Below, one piece after another: positions 1 through 5,983 of a stretch of DNA of 11,932 bases. Positions within the stretch are counted from its first letter, which is position 1; each line of letters starts with the position of its first letter. The position numbers and the translations under genes are program-made. The notes under the pieces were generated by a model that made no database searches, was not told the origin of the DNA, and was given only the letters and a program-made list of their open reading frames with translations. Source of the stretch: Synechococcales cyanobacterium PMM_0002 (GTDB lineage: Bacteria > Cyanobacteriota > Cyanobacteriia > Elainellales > Elainellaceae); NCBI GenBank assembly GCA_949127925.1, contig CASBQX010000219.1:1-11932 (forward strand). Direction: 5' to 3'.

Positions 1-551
1 GTATAAATTAGCTTGCCACTGAGCCTAAGCTTTTTGTCGCGAAGCTGTTGTTCTAATACGGGTAGCTGATCTACCGTGCTGACTGGATTCAGCGCGGCTA
101 GAAAAACTATATCTTCACTTGGTGTTAGCGCCAGGTTTAGCTTGGCTTGCTCTGGTTGCCAAACTTCTACATACTGTCCATCTGGGGCTACCTGCCACAG
201 GTTCAACTCAGTTTGCCATTTACCGCCCATAACTTGAGCAGATTGATACGCCAGGATAGAGTAGGTCGGTTTGGGGTTCAATTGTTGAGAACGGGGGTCG
301 GCAGATGATAGATACCGCACGGCAGATACGACTATCCGGGTGCGATCGGGTAAGTTGGTCGTGCCTGCGATCGCGTAGACTCCTAGCGCCTGTGGTTTAA
401 CGGTAAGCTGTAAATCGACATTAGCAAACGGAGAGTAGAGCGATCGCAGCTGTTGAACACCAATACTGGCTACCAGCAGCGCGAGCAATACACTTCCAGC
501 TTTGAGCGGCAGATGCCTGGTAGAGAAAAAGTACTGTTTGAGCAAAGTCAT
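1..551 (-). CDS. Membrane-anchored protein of unknown function (3' end beyond window)
   Basis: The frame is open from the ATG at 551 to the left edge, giving 183 codons with no stop, so the C-terminus is missing. An in-frame TAG lies 5 codons upstream of the ATG, and an AGGA about 10 nt upstream is a plausible ribosome site, so this start is well supported. Residues about 17-35 are hydrophobic (KAGSVLLALLVASIGVQQL) and look like a signal anchor or uncleaved signal peptide. The rest is soluble, beta-rich in appearance and presumably outside the cytoplasmic membrane; it includes AGTTNLPDRTRIVVSAVRYL at 62-81. I do not recognise a named domain. It starts 32 nt after the stop of the exported pentapeptide-repeat gene on the same strand, so the two are probably co-transcribed and may act together in the envelope (inference). 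Confidence 0.75.
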   Translation of the reverse strand, partial: MTLLKQYFFSTRHLPLKAGSVLLALLVASIGVQQLRSLYSPFANVDLQLTVKPQALGVYAIAGTTNLPDRTRIVVSAVRYLSSADPRSQQLNPKPTYSILAYQSAQVMGGKWQTELNLWQVAPDGQYVEVWQPEQAKLNLALTPSEDIVFLAALNPVSTVDQLPVLEQQLRDKKLRLSGKLIY

Positions 552-583
552 AACATCGCAATCCTAGCATTGGCAGAATACAT

Positions 584-1288
584 TTAATAGGGCACATTAC
601 CTTGGTAGGTACTGCCATTGGGCATAATTGCAAACTCTAGCTGCGCGTTGCGTAGAGTAGCACCTTTTAAGTTAGCATCGAGAAAATTGGCATACCGGAG
701 GTCGGCACCCGTCATATCAGCGATCGCCAGATTTGCCCGAGTTAAAATAGCGCCATACAAACTAGTTTGCCTTAAATGCGCTTTTTCAAGCTTACTTTCC
801 ATTAAATTTGCTGCACGCAGTTCGGCCAAATCGAAGATAGTTTGGCGTAGATTGGCCCCCGCTAGACTAGCATGCATCATTTGAGCTTTGCTGAGATTAG
901 CTTGAGCTAAATTTGCATTTTGCAAATCAACACCCTGCAAATTTGCTTCTTTCAAGCTGGCATTGCTTAGATTCACACTGGCCATTAAGCCATTGATTAA
1001 AGTGGTTCGGTTCAGGTTGGCACGAGTCAGATTTGCGCCTTGCAAATTAACTCGGCTGAGATCAAGTCCACTTAAATCTGCTCCACTCAAATCACAGTTG
1101 ACACATTTTCTAGTTAATTTTAATCGTTCTACGTTGCTTTGCTGACGAATATGCGATAGGTTTATCTTTTTACTAGAGACAGCCTGGGTCACACTTCTCA
1201 TATAAGGATGAAATAGAGGTAGGCGCAGGGCTGCTAATGTAGAACCTAAACATATCATAGATAAAACTAAGACTTTTCGTCGTTGCAT
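584..1288 (-). CDS. Exported pentapeptide-repeat protein
   Basis: A 234-residue protein with a hydrophobic N-terminus (about residues 4-25, after MQRRK) that looks like a signal peptide or anchor. A long run of A(D/N)LxX pentapeptides covers about residues 64-222, which in this family folds as a right-handed quadrilateral beta-helix. A CxxC pair (C62 and C65, in KCVNCDLSGADL) opens the repeat domain; I associate this arrangement with exported cyanobacterial pentapeptide proteins. The tail IMPNGSTYQGN resembles their common MPDG-type ending. The ATG at 1288 has only a weak ribosome site (purines of GTAGAGCA), but no better start is seen. The biochemical role is unknown: the repeat is a scaffold and does not imply a reaction. 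It is the first gene of a pair with the downstream membrane-anchored protein (32-nt gap). Confidence 0.88.
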   Translation of the reverse strand: MQRRKVLVLSMICLGSTLAALRLPLFHPYMRSVTQAVSSKKINLSHIRQQSNVERLKLTRKCVNCDLSGADLSGLDLSRVNLQGANLTRANLNRTTLINGLMASVNLSNASLKEANLQGVDLQNANLAQANLSKAQMMHASLAGANLRQTIFDLAELRAANLMESKLEKAHLRQTSLYGAILTRANLAIADMTGADLRYANFLDANLKGATLRNAQLEFAIMPNGSTYQGNVPY

Positions 1289-1417
1289 TGCTCTACTACT
1301 ACTTGAGAAGAAGGAATAAAAGAATCATTAAAAACTGCTGTTTATTGCAGAATCTTCAACAGTGTGGCAGTGGACAAACTCCAGATTTCGAGGTTGGACG
1401 TGGCTTAAACCTCCTCT

Positions 1418-1573
1418 AACTTGAAACCCAGAGTTTTCCCTCACCCTTTGCATCTATGCCGAAGGTTTTAAGCCTTCTCCCCCTTTAGGAGAGAGACTTT
1501 GAACGCTTTTCCGGCTCCCATCGCCTTTTGGGAGAGGGGCTGGGAGTGAGGGCTAAAACTACAGTTCTCAACG
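1418..1573. repeat. MITE-like inverted-repeat element
   Basis: The two ends are imperfect inverted repeats. The left arm contains AGTTTTCCCTCACCC (from 1432) and the right arm GGGAGTGAGGGCTAAAACT (1542-1560), which reads AGTTTTAGCCCTCACTCCC on the other strand. Weaker matching continues outward for about 20 bp on each side. Inside are small hairpins: GAAGG...CCTTC, CTCC...GGAG and CTCCCA(1515-1520)...TGGGAG(1529-1534). The CCCTCACCC / CTCTCCC composition resembles short intergenic repeats dispersed in many cyanobacterial genomes (family knowledge). There is no ORF inside and no clear target duplication, so the exact limits are approximate. Confidence 0.6.
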
Positions 1574-1633
1574 TGGAATTGGTTTGGTTACATCATTTCT
1601 AGTCCTGCTTAATCTTTCATGATTTAAGTAAGA

Positions 1634-1731
1634 CTGCCGGATCAATTAAATAAAGCTTTAGTAAATCTAAACCGCTGGTAATATGGTTTCCTTGCTGCCG
1701 GATAGTTTGGATAAAGCTTCAATAAACCTAA
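1634..1731. repeat. Diverged direct repeat, 61-bp period
   Basis: Two copies of about 37 bp lie exactly 61 bp apart. Each contains CTGCCGG (1634-1640 and 1695-1701), ATAAAGCTT (1650-1658 and 1711-1719) and a TAAA(T/C)CTAA block (1662-1670 and 1723-1731). The sequence between these blocks is diverged. This suggests an old tandem duplication; the 61-bp period is not a multiple of three, so it was not selected as a coding repeat. Confidence 0.5.
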
Positions 1732-1741
1732 GAAATATCTC

Positions 1742-1957
1742 TTGTCTGATTTTGATGAACTACAGAAGTTTTATGAAGATAGCTTTAACTTGCCTATTTT
1801 TACGAGACTTGAATCGCCTCTTGTTCATAACATATGGAAAGTTAAGTCAGCTGTTAATCAGCCACATGTATTAGACTTCTCCGGCATAAAAGCAGTTTTA
1901 GTCAGCCATCTGCCTCTCTTACCTAGACGATCCAGCTTTGCCCTTCGACAACTCTAA
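1742..1957 (+). CDS. Doubtful small ORF, possibly a gene remnant
   Basis: A 71-codon frame beginning with TTG and ending in TAA just before the 13-bp repeats. The frame opens a little earlier, after a TAA at 1712-1714, but contains no ATG near its start and no ribosome-binding sequence is seen upstream of the TTG. The product is soluble with an acidic N-terminus (SDFDELQKFYEDSFNLP) and no recognisable domain. The surrounding DNA is AT-rich and repeat-laden. It could be a decayed fragment of a larger gene, a small orphan gene or chance; I favour remnant or chance. Confidence 0.18.
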   Translation: MSDFDELQKFYEDSFNLPIFTRLESPLVHNIWKVKSAVNQPHVLDFSGIKAVLVSHLPLLPRRSSFALRQL

Positions 1958-1996
1958 AGATAGCTGCATTAGATAGCTGCATTAGATAGCTGCATT
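1958..1996. repeat. Three exact tandem copies of a 13-bp unit
   Basis: The unit AGATAGCTGCATT is repeated exactly at 1958-1970, 1971-1983 and 1984-1996. It begins at the stop codon of the doubtful ORF and ends 56 bp before the ATG of the small membrane-protein gene, so it lies in that gene's promoter or leader region. Perfect identity suggests recent expansion; a change in copy number would alter promoter spacing (inference). Confidence 0.9.
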
Positions 1997-2052
1997 GCCT
2001 GAACCTAGTCTTTGTAACTTGATCAACGTCGTTCTTATTTGGAATTTCAGTC

Positions 2053-2391
2053 ATGAACCAATCTCCCATCAGAACCATTCTACTGCCTGCGATGTTAACG
2101 GCTGGAACCGTTTTTAGCATACTGACCAGCCTCATCGTGACTGATCAGGTCAGAACAAATACTGAATCATTAACTGCATCAATTGATGCAGCACCTCAGT
2201 ATGCCCTCCGTGAACAGCAGCGGAGTTTGGCTATTCGTAATGTCGGGTTATGTATTTTGGTCAGTGCTACATCAGGATTAGCTGTTGCTGGCGGCATTCG
2301 GAAACTTCAATCGACGCGTCATCAAACTCACCTCAAGCATCAATCTGTCTCAGGGCCGATTACCGAATTCTTATCCAGTAGACCTGAGTAG
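2053..2391 (+). CDS. Small two-helix membrane protein, unknown function
   Basis: A 112-residue protein with two predicted membrane segments at about residues 8-30 (ILLPAMLTAGTVFSILTSLI) and 63-82 (NVGLCILVSATSGLAVAGG). A polar loop of about 30 residues lies between them, and a basic, His- and Ser-containing tail follows (RKLQSTRHQTHLKH). Positive charges near both helix ends suggest that N- and C-termini are cytoplasmic with the loop outside (positive-inside rule, inference). GGAA sits 8 nt before the ATG. I do not recognise a family; small proteins of this layout are common hypotheticals in cyanobacteria. It converges with the phytochelatin-synthase-like gene, with only 21 bp between the stop codons, and has no co-directional neighbour here. 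Confidence 0.7.
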   Translation: MNQSPIRTILLPAMLTAGTVFSILTSLIVTDQVRTNTESLTASIDAAPQYALREQQRSLAIRNVGLCILVSATSGLAVAGGIRKLQSTRHQTHLKHQSVSGPITEFLSSRPE

Positions 2392-2396
2392 AGGTC
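2381..2396. terminator. Short hairpin at convergent gene ends
   Basis: GACCT (2381-2385) and AGGTC (2392-2396) form a 5-bp stem with a 6-nt loop that contains the TAG stop of the small membrane gene. No T-run follows on either strand, so this is at best a weak transcription end between the convergent genes. Confidence 0.25.
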
Positions 2397-2412
2397 GTAC
2401 CGCTCTGATTGG

Positions 2413-3177
2413 CTAATTTGAACCAGTACGGGGATTGACCAAGACAAACCCACGGGTTTTTCCCACTGAGGTATCGACGGTTGCAGTAGCCTGCCACAGG
2501 TCTTCTGCTGTCACCCAGACGGGTGGATACTTGTAGCGGGCAACGTCCAAAATCAAGAAGCGATCGCTCTGCGCACTATAGGCTGCTATCGGTGAAATGT
2601 GCCCGCCTCGCTCTTGGCCAATGGTGCTCCGCAGATAGTTGACAATCACGAAATTTCCCTGCTGATCTAAATTTTCTGCAATCAGCCGGCGAAATTCGGC
2701 TAACGTGACATCGCCACCATGATAAACCTGCACGTTGACAGGGTGGCTATTCAGCAATTGTCCCAGTTGATCTAGCGTCATCCCCTGACGAGCTACTACC
2801 TCTGGAGCTAGCACCCGCCGCAGCGCAGGATTGTCAAAGAAATTCTCTTGTGTGAAGACATGATATGGCGCATATTGCGGTACTTCGGGTGCGGTAATTC
2901 CCATGCTGTTTAGCACCATCACCATGCTGGCCACGCCGCAATAGGCTTGATTAATCTGAGTTACAAATTGGATGCTCAGATTCCAATAGTCTTGCTTAGC
3001 CTCACTTTCTAGCAGCAGCTCTGCGCCCGTAGATGAGTTAAAGGCAATTAGATCGGGTGCGAGGGGCAGCGTTTGGGCGATCGCCTGCCCACTAGCTAAA
3101 CTGATGCTCAGCAACACAGTTCTAAGAGTAGCGTTCAGGCTAGGGAATTGAACACGTTGCATACACCACACTCGCAA
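2413..3177 (-). CDS. Exported phytochelatin-synthase-like cysteine peptidase (Alr0975 type)
   Basis: The 254-residue product matches the short cyanobacterial phytochelatin-synthase family, which holds only the N-terminal catalytic half of the plant enzyme. The papain-like triad is present: C80 (NQAYCGVASMVMVLNSM), H193 (GGHISPIAAY) and D211 (LDVARYKYPPVW), with Q74 as the likely oxyanion residue. The C-H and H-D spacings of 113 and 18 residues equal those of Nostoc Alr0975 as I recall it (C70, H183, D201). Characterised members mainly cleave glycine from glutathione to give gamma-glutamylcysteine and make little or no phytochelatin. Residues about 6-36 look like a signal peptide ending ASGQAIAQ, so the enzyme is probably exported. 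The start is a TTG with a strong GGAAGGAG 10 nt upstream; the ATG at codon 6 (3162) would be 25 nt from it. Likely roles are glutathione turnover or metal stress (family knowledge). Confidence 0.92.
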   Translation of the reverse strand: MRVWCMQRVQFPSLNATLRTVLLSISLASGQAIAQTLPLAPDLIAFNSSTGAELLLESEAKQDYWNLSIQFVTQINQAYCGVASMVMVLNSMGITAPEVPQYAPYHVFTQENFFDNPALRRVLAPEVVARQGMTLDQLGQLLNSHPVNVQVYHGGDVTLAEFRRLIAENLDQQGNFVIVNYLRSTIGQERGGHISPIAAYSAQSDRFLILDVARYKYPPVWVTAEDLWQATATVDTSVGKTRGFVLVNPRTGSN

Positions 3178-3187
3178 TAGAAATTAG

Positions 3188-3195
3188 CTCCTTCC
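3188..3195 (-). promoter_or_regulatory. Strong ribosome site deciding a TTG start
   Basis: GGAAGGAG on the minus strand lies 10 nt before the TTG at 3177. It is too far (25 nt) from the first ATG at 3162, which favours TTG as the true start of the phytochelatin-synthase-like gene. Confidence 0.65.
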
Positions 3196-3299
3196 AATTC
3201 TATGAGAGTTCGGGTTCTCCTCCAACTGTTTTGTTGCTTCTAGCTAAAAATTCAATCCGATAGTTGGCGTTGCTGATCAGATGTATGAATTTGGTAGAG

Positions 3300-3321
3300 G
3301 CGTTATTTCTGGCAGAAACGC
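3300..3321 (-). terminator. Possible hairpin downstream of the catalase gene
   Basis: GCG (3300-3302) and CGC (3319-3321) flank a second stem TTTCT (3306-3310) / AGAAA (3314-3318) with a GGC loop; a 3-nt bulge separates the stems. It lies about 95-115 bp after the catalase stop. There is no U-tract, so its function as a terminator is uncertain. Confidence 0.25.
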
Positions 3322-3415
3322 TGCGAGTTTCCCAGATGCCGCAGGCTTTACGCAAAACGCCCCTACCGTGGTTATATCTGTCCGAGAATCATACCTGCAT
3401 TCAGCAACACCGGAG

Positions 3416-4108
3416 TTAGCTGCCCTTCTGTTGCAGCGGATCTGCAACGTAGCGGAAGGTCGGCTCAGAATTCCAGGCACCACGCTCATCTTTTTGGCCA
3501 TTTGAAGACAGGTTGTAATATAGATCAACCGTTTCATCGGGTTGGATATTGCCGAACATCGGATCGGTCAATTTACCCAACGAATCGAGCGCTTTCATGA
3601 ACATCTGAGTGTGGGAAATCTCGCGAGTCAGCAGATGGGTGAGCGTTTTCGTAGTGCCCTCATCCGTCGATAGCTTAATCAACGCCTCATAGGTTTGACG
3701 CGCTCCAGCTTCTGAGGCAATATTGGCTCTTAGATCACGAACCACATCTCCCCCTTCGTTGAGGTAGGTTGCAGTCCAAGCACTCCCTTGACTGTCGAGA
3801 AAGTGAGGACCCATGCCTCTAACCGCAAACAAGGTGCTCTTGTAGGCGTCAGTTTGATCTACATTTTTGGTATGAGATTCAATCAACTTGCCCACCATTT
3901 CCAAATGGCCGAATTCTTCGACTGCAATGTCTTGCAGCATGTCTCGAATGCCAGCATGCTCAATGTGGAAGGATTGCACCCAATATTGCAACGCAGCAGA
4001 TAGCTCTCCTGTGGCTCCCCCAAACTGTTCTAACAACAGTTGAGCAAACTTTGGATTTGGCTCGTTCACGTTGACAGCATGAATCGTTTCTTTTTTGTGA
4101 AAAAACAT
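3416..4108 (-). CDS. Manganese catalase (non-haem, ferritin-like)
   Basis: A complete 230-residue di-manganese catalase, which converts hydrogen peroxide to water and oxygen in the cytoplasm. The four-helix-bundle ligands are all visible: E35 (GATGELSAALQYW), E65 and H68 (AVEEFGHLEM), E133 (ASEAGARQTYE) and H166 (TREISHTQMF). The last two sit exactly 15 residues before the Lactobacillus plantarum ligands E148 and H181, and the first three align almost without offset, so the active site should be intact. The C-terminus (RGAWNSEPTFRYVADPL) is the family's usual ending, which rules out truncation. AGGAG lies 7 nt before the ATG. The upstream hydrophilic protein gene is co-directional with a 113-bp gap, so the catalase may share its transcript or have its own promoter; two inverted repeats lie in that gap. 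Cyanobacteria often use such enzymes against peroxide during desiccation or salt stress (family knowledge). Confidence 0.95.
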   Translation of the reverse strand: MFFHKKETIHAVNVNEPNPKFAQLLLEQFGGATGELSAALQYWVQSFHIEHAGIRDMLQDIAVEEFGHLEMVGKLIESHTKNVDQTDAYKSTLFAVRGMGPHFLDSQGSAWTATYLNEGGDVVRDLRANIASEAGARQTYEALIKLSTDEGTTKTLTHLLTREISHTQMFMKALDSLGKLTDPMFGNIQPDETVDLYYNLSSNGQKDERGAWNSEPTFRYVADPLQQKGS

Positions 4109-4130
4109 TGCGTAACTCCTAGGTAGATCG

Positions 4131-4140
4131 TCAGATCTGA
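4131..4140. promoter_or_regulatory. Perfect palindrome in the catalase leader
   Basis: TCAGATCTGA is a perfect 10-bp palindrome 22-32 nt upstream of the catalase ATG, overlapping a second small inverted repeat AGATC-GTCA-GATCT (4125-4138). It could be an operator or part of a leader hairpin. No known regulator site is recognised. Confidence 0.3.
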
Positions 4141-4149
4141 TGTTTGTTT

Positions 4150-4168
4150 TGTGATTAAACTGCTCACA
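4150..4168. promoter_or_regulatory. TGTGA-N9-TCACA inverted repeat upstream of catalase
   Basis: TGTGA (4150-4154) and TCACA (4164-4168) are the half-sites bound by CRP-family regulators. The spacer is 9 nt, however, and the CRP/SyCRP1 consensus has 6. It lies 42-60 bp before the catalase ATG. Without the right spacing it may be chance or a site for a different regulator. Confidence 0.25.
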
Positions 4169-4221
4169 GATTACGTACGCTTTAACGCCAGCAGCCCATC
4201 TCTGTTGCTCTCTATCGTCCT

Positions 4222-4581
4222 TTACCGCCAGATGCGATTGCCGTTTTCATCTACTCGGGCTTGCCGAATTACGTCAGAAATCGCTTCAGCATCTTTGACA
4301 TGATGAAGTGCCTTCTGAGAGCCATCTGGCATGTCAACCACAAAATAGGTCGGGACTACAATGTGGTCTCCCGTAATATCAGGCGCATCTACTGCCACCT
4401 GTTTTGCCTTTTCTTCAAGCGTCTTAGAGTCATCAATGCGATCGCCTGGGTTGACAGTCAATCGTTTTCCCGATTGCTCTAGGTCTGCTCTCTGCTCTCG
4501 TTTCTGCTCTTGATCAACCTCTCCTGGAGCCATCGGTTGAATTACGTCCTCTGGTGGCCGAGGCGTTGAATTGTTGCTCAT
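4222..4581 (-). CDS. Small hydrophilic protein of unknown function
   Basis: A 119-residue, highly charged protein with no signal peptide or membrane segment. The first 60 residues are rich in Glu, Gln, Asp, Lys and Pro (EVDQEQKREQRADLEQSG) and look disordered. The second half appears folded: ITGDHIVVPTYFVVDMPDG (69-87), then a His-containing helix (ALHHVKDAEAISDVIRQAR). I do not recognise a named domain. GAGG lies about 9 nt before the ATG. It is the first gene of a co-directional pair with the manganese catalase (113 bp apart) and is divergent from the stress-type dehydrogenase across a 423-bp AT-rich region. The composition and neighbours suggest a cytoplasmic stress-associated protein, but that is inference only. 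Confidence 0.75.
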   Translation of the reverse strand: MSNNSTPRPPEDVIQPMAPGEVDQEQKREQRADLEQSGKRLTVNPGDRIDDSKTLEEKAKQVAVDAPDITGDHIVVPTYFVVDMPDGSQKALHHVKDAEAISDVIRQARVDENGNRIWR

Positions 4582-4711
4582 ACCTTAGAACCTCACTCAA
4601 CTACTACAAGTGTTATTGCATACGTTTTATCCTAAGACAGCCCTATATGCTCTACCTCTGCCACATGAAATAAGCATCATTTTTTCGTCTAATACTCTGG
4701 GTATAGTTGAT

Positions 4712-4738
4712 TAAATCTGTTAGATTTACTTCGTAAAT
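4712..4738. repeat. Two overlapping palindromes (mutually exclusive hairpins)
   Basis: TAAATCT (4712-4718) and AGATTTA (4722-4728) form a 7-bp stem with a GTT loop. The right arm also belongs to ATTTAC (4724-4729), which pairs with GTAAAT (4733-4738) around a TTC loop. The two hairpins share bases, so only one can form at a time. This could be a pair of adjacent operators or a leader switch. Confidence 0.4.
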
Positions 4739-4868
4739 ACGCTGATTAAAACAATTTAATTAAGTAATAAAACTTAAGCCTTTCATTCAGAGAGATAAAG
4801 CCTGATTTGAGATGCTGATTTGTTTTTGTAGGCTATCTAAAGTCAGTTTTATTTTTATTTGAATTAGC

Positions 4869-4884
4869 TATATCTTTAGATATA
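4869..4884. repeat. 16-bp palindrome TATATCT-TT-AGATATA
   Basis: Perfect 7-bp arms around a 2-bp centre, 121-136 bp upstream of the dehydrogenase ATG. Because it consists of A/T-rich words in AT-rich DNA, chance cannot be excluded; an operator is possible. Confidence 0.3.
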
Positions 4885-5004
4885 AAAATACTATTTGAAT
4901 CCAAGCTTTTGTGAGGTAATGCTATATTCGATTCATCCCTAATGTCTGTGGGAACCCAATTTGACCATTTAAGGGTTGGACATTTACAACAATAGGAGAG
5001 AGTC

Positions 5005-5871
5005 ATGCCAAATAGCCTCAACCAAAATCTGCAACCGAAGCAGCATCAATCCCGTCGCCCAGGGCTTGAATCTGAAATGAAGCCGCTACCCCAATCTGAA
5101 AACCATCACTATCAAGGTAGCAATAAGCTGAAAGGGAAAGTTGCCCTAATTACGGGAGGAGACAGCGGCATTGGGCGAGCTGTAGCGATCGCCTACGCTA
5201 AAGAAGGAGCCAGTGTCGCCATCGTCTATCTGAATGAGCACACCGATGCTGAACATACCAAGTATTTAGTTGAGCAAATAGGTCAACGGTGTTTAACGCT
5301 AGCGGGTGACATTGGGGACGAGCAGTTTTGTCAGCAGGCCGTCAAGCAGACCGTGGACGAGCTGGGACGGTTAGATATTCTAGTTAATAATGCCGCTGAA
5401 CAGCATCCTCAAGCAAGCATTGAGCAGATTAGTGCAGAACAGCTAGAGAGAACCTTCCGCACTAATGTATTCTCCATGTTTTATTTGACCAAGGCTGCCT
5501 TGCCTCATCTGAAAGCGGGTAGCGCGATCATTAACTCGACATCAGTGACTGCCTATAAAGGTAACGCTCAACTGCTCGATTATTCCACCACCAAAGGGGC
5601 AATTGTTGCATTCACGCGATCGCTCTCTCAAGCCTTAGTCAGCCAGGAGATTCGGGTGAATGGAGTAGCGCCAGGGCCAATTTGGACACCACTCATCCCA
5701 TCTACGTTTTCTGAAGATAAAGTAGCTAGTTTTGGTGCTCAAGTTCCCATGCAACGAGCTGGTCAGCCGGAAGAAGTTGCGCCTAGCTATGTATTTTTGG
5801 CTTCAAATGATTCTTCGTACATGTCCGGTCAAATCTTACATCCCAATGGCGGTGAAATAGTGAACGGATAG
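5005..5871 (+). CDS. Short-chain dehydrogenase/reductase, YghA/YhdF type
   Basis: A 288-residue NAD(P)-dependent oxidoreductase with a Rossmann fold. Visible motifs are the cofactor loop TGGDSGIG (50-57), NNAA (128-131), N154, catalytic S180 (NSTSVTAYKG), Y193 and K197 (DYSTTKGA), and PG (223-224). All catalytic residues are present. It carries the N-terminal extension of about 40 residues (PGLESEMKPLPQ, then GSNKLKGKVALITG) typical of the bacterial general-stress group that includes E. coli YghA and B. subtilis YhdF, often annotated as glucose/ribitol dehydrogenase-like. The substrate cannot be inferred from sequence. No signal peptide is seen, so it is cytoplasmic. AGGAG lies 6 nt before the ATG. 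It stands alone on the plus strand, divergent from the hydrophilic-protein/catalase unit and convergent with the aldolase gene. Induction by osmotic or oxidative stress is plausible (inference). Confidence 0.93.
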   Translation: MPNSLNQNLQPKQHQSRRPGLESEMKPLPQSENHHYQGSNKLKGKVALITGGDSGIGRAVAIAYAKEGASVAIVYLNEHTDAEHTKYLVEQIGQRCLTLAGDIGDEQFCQQAVKQTVDELGRLDILVNNAAEQHPQASIEQISAEQLERTFRTNVFSMFYLTKAALPHLKAGSAIINSTSVTAYKGNAQLLDYSTTKGAIVAFTRSLSQALVSQEIRVNGVAPGPIWTPLIPSTFSEDKVASFGAQVPMQRAGQPEEVAPSYVFLASNDSSYMSGQILHPNGGEIVNG

Positions 5872-5937
5872 GGATTGATTCCTGTTCCGGCTATCTGCTA
5901 CCAGCTAGATTGTGATAGGGGAAATTAAATTGCAATT

Positions 5938-5973
5938 GGGGCAGATGTTTGGCTAGGAGCACAGCACTGCCCC
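5938..5973. terminator. Possible bidirectional hairpin between convergent genes
   Basis: GGGGCAG (5938-5944) pairs perfectly with CTGCCCC (5967-5973) across a 22-nt loop. It lies between the ends of the dehydrogenase and aldolase genes, where a shared terminator would be expected. Neither strand has a long T-run after the stem. Confidence 0.4.
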
Positions 5974-5983
5974 TCCAGGCGTT

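Larger units (their letters stand above)
1289..2052. other. Gene-poor intergenic region with several repeats
   Basis: This 764-bp gap separates the minus-strand pentapeptide gene from the plus-strand small membrane gene, so it must hold both promoters. No clear sigma-70 promoter could be assigned by eye. It contains an inverted-repeat element (1418-1573), an AT-rich stretch with a 61-bp-spaced direct repeat, a weak 71-codon ORF and a 13-bp triple repeat close to the next gene. There is no HIP1 site between about 728 and 2559, unlike most of the window. Accumulated mobile or decayed DNA is a reasonable reading (inference). Confidence 0.7.
4582..5004. promoter_or_regulatory. AT-rich divergent promoter region
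   Basis: This 423-bp region separates the minus-strand hydrophilic-protein/catalase unit from the plus-strand dehydrogenase gene and must hold both sets of promoter signals. It is clearly more AT-rich than its surroundings, mostly from about 4680 to 4930. It carries two overlapping palindromes (4712-4738) and another (4869-4884). No -35/-10 pair with good spacing could be assigned by eye, and no ORF of note is present. Confidence 0.55.

Noticed and set aside
618..1145. Plus-strand ORFs opposite the pentapeptide gene
   Set aside because: Low-complexity shadows produced by the 15-bp periodicity of the pentapeptide-coding strand.
1958..1996. CRISPR-like array
   Set aside because: The 13-bp units abut with no spacers, there are only three, and no cas gene is present.
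2413..3177. Full phytochelatin synthase making metal-binding phytochelatins
   Set aside because: Only the N-terminal catalytic half is present and the protein appears exported; characterised short homologues mainly hydrolyse glutathione.
3281..3505. Plus-strand 74-codon ORF starting with ATG
   Set aside because: Its second half is antisense to the conserved C-terminus of the manganese catalase, and it has no recognisable domain or ribosome site.
4150..4168. SyCRP1/CRP binding site upstream of catalase
   Set aside because: The half-sites match but the spacer is 9 nt and not 6, so it was kept only as an unassigned inverted repeat.
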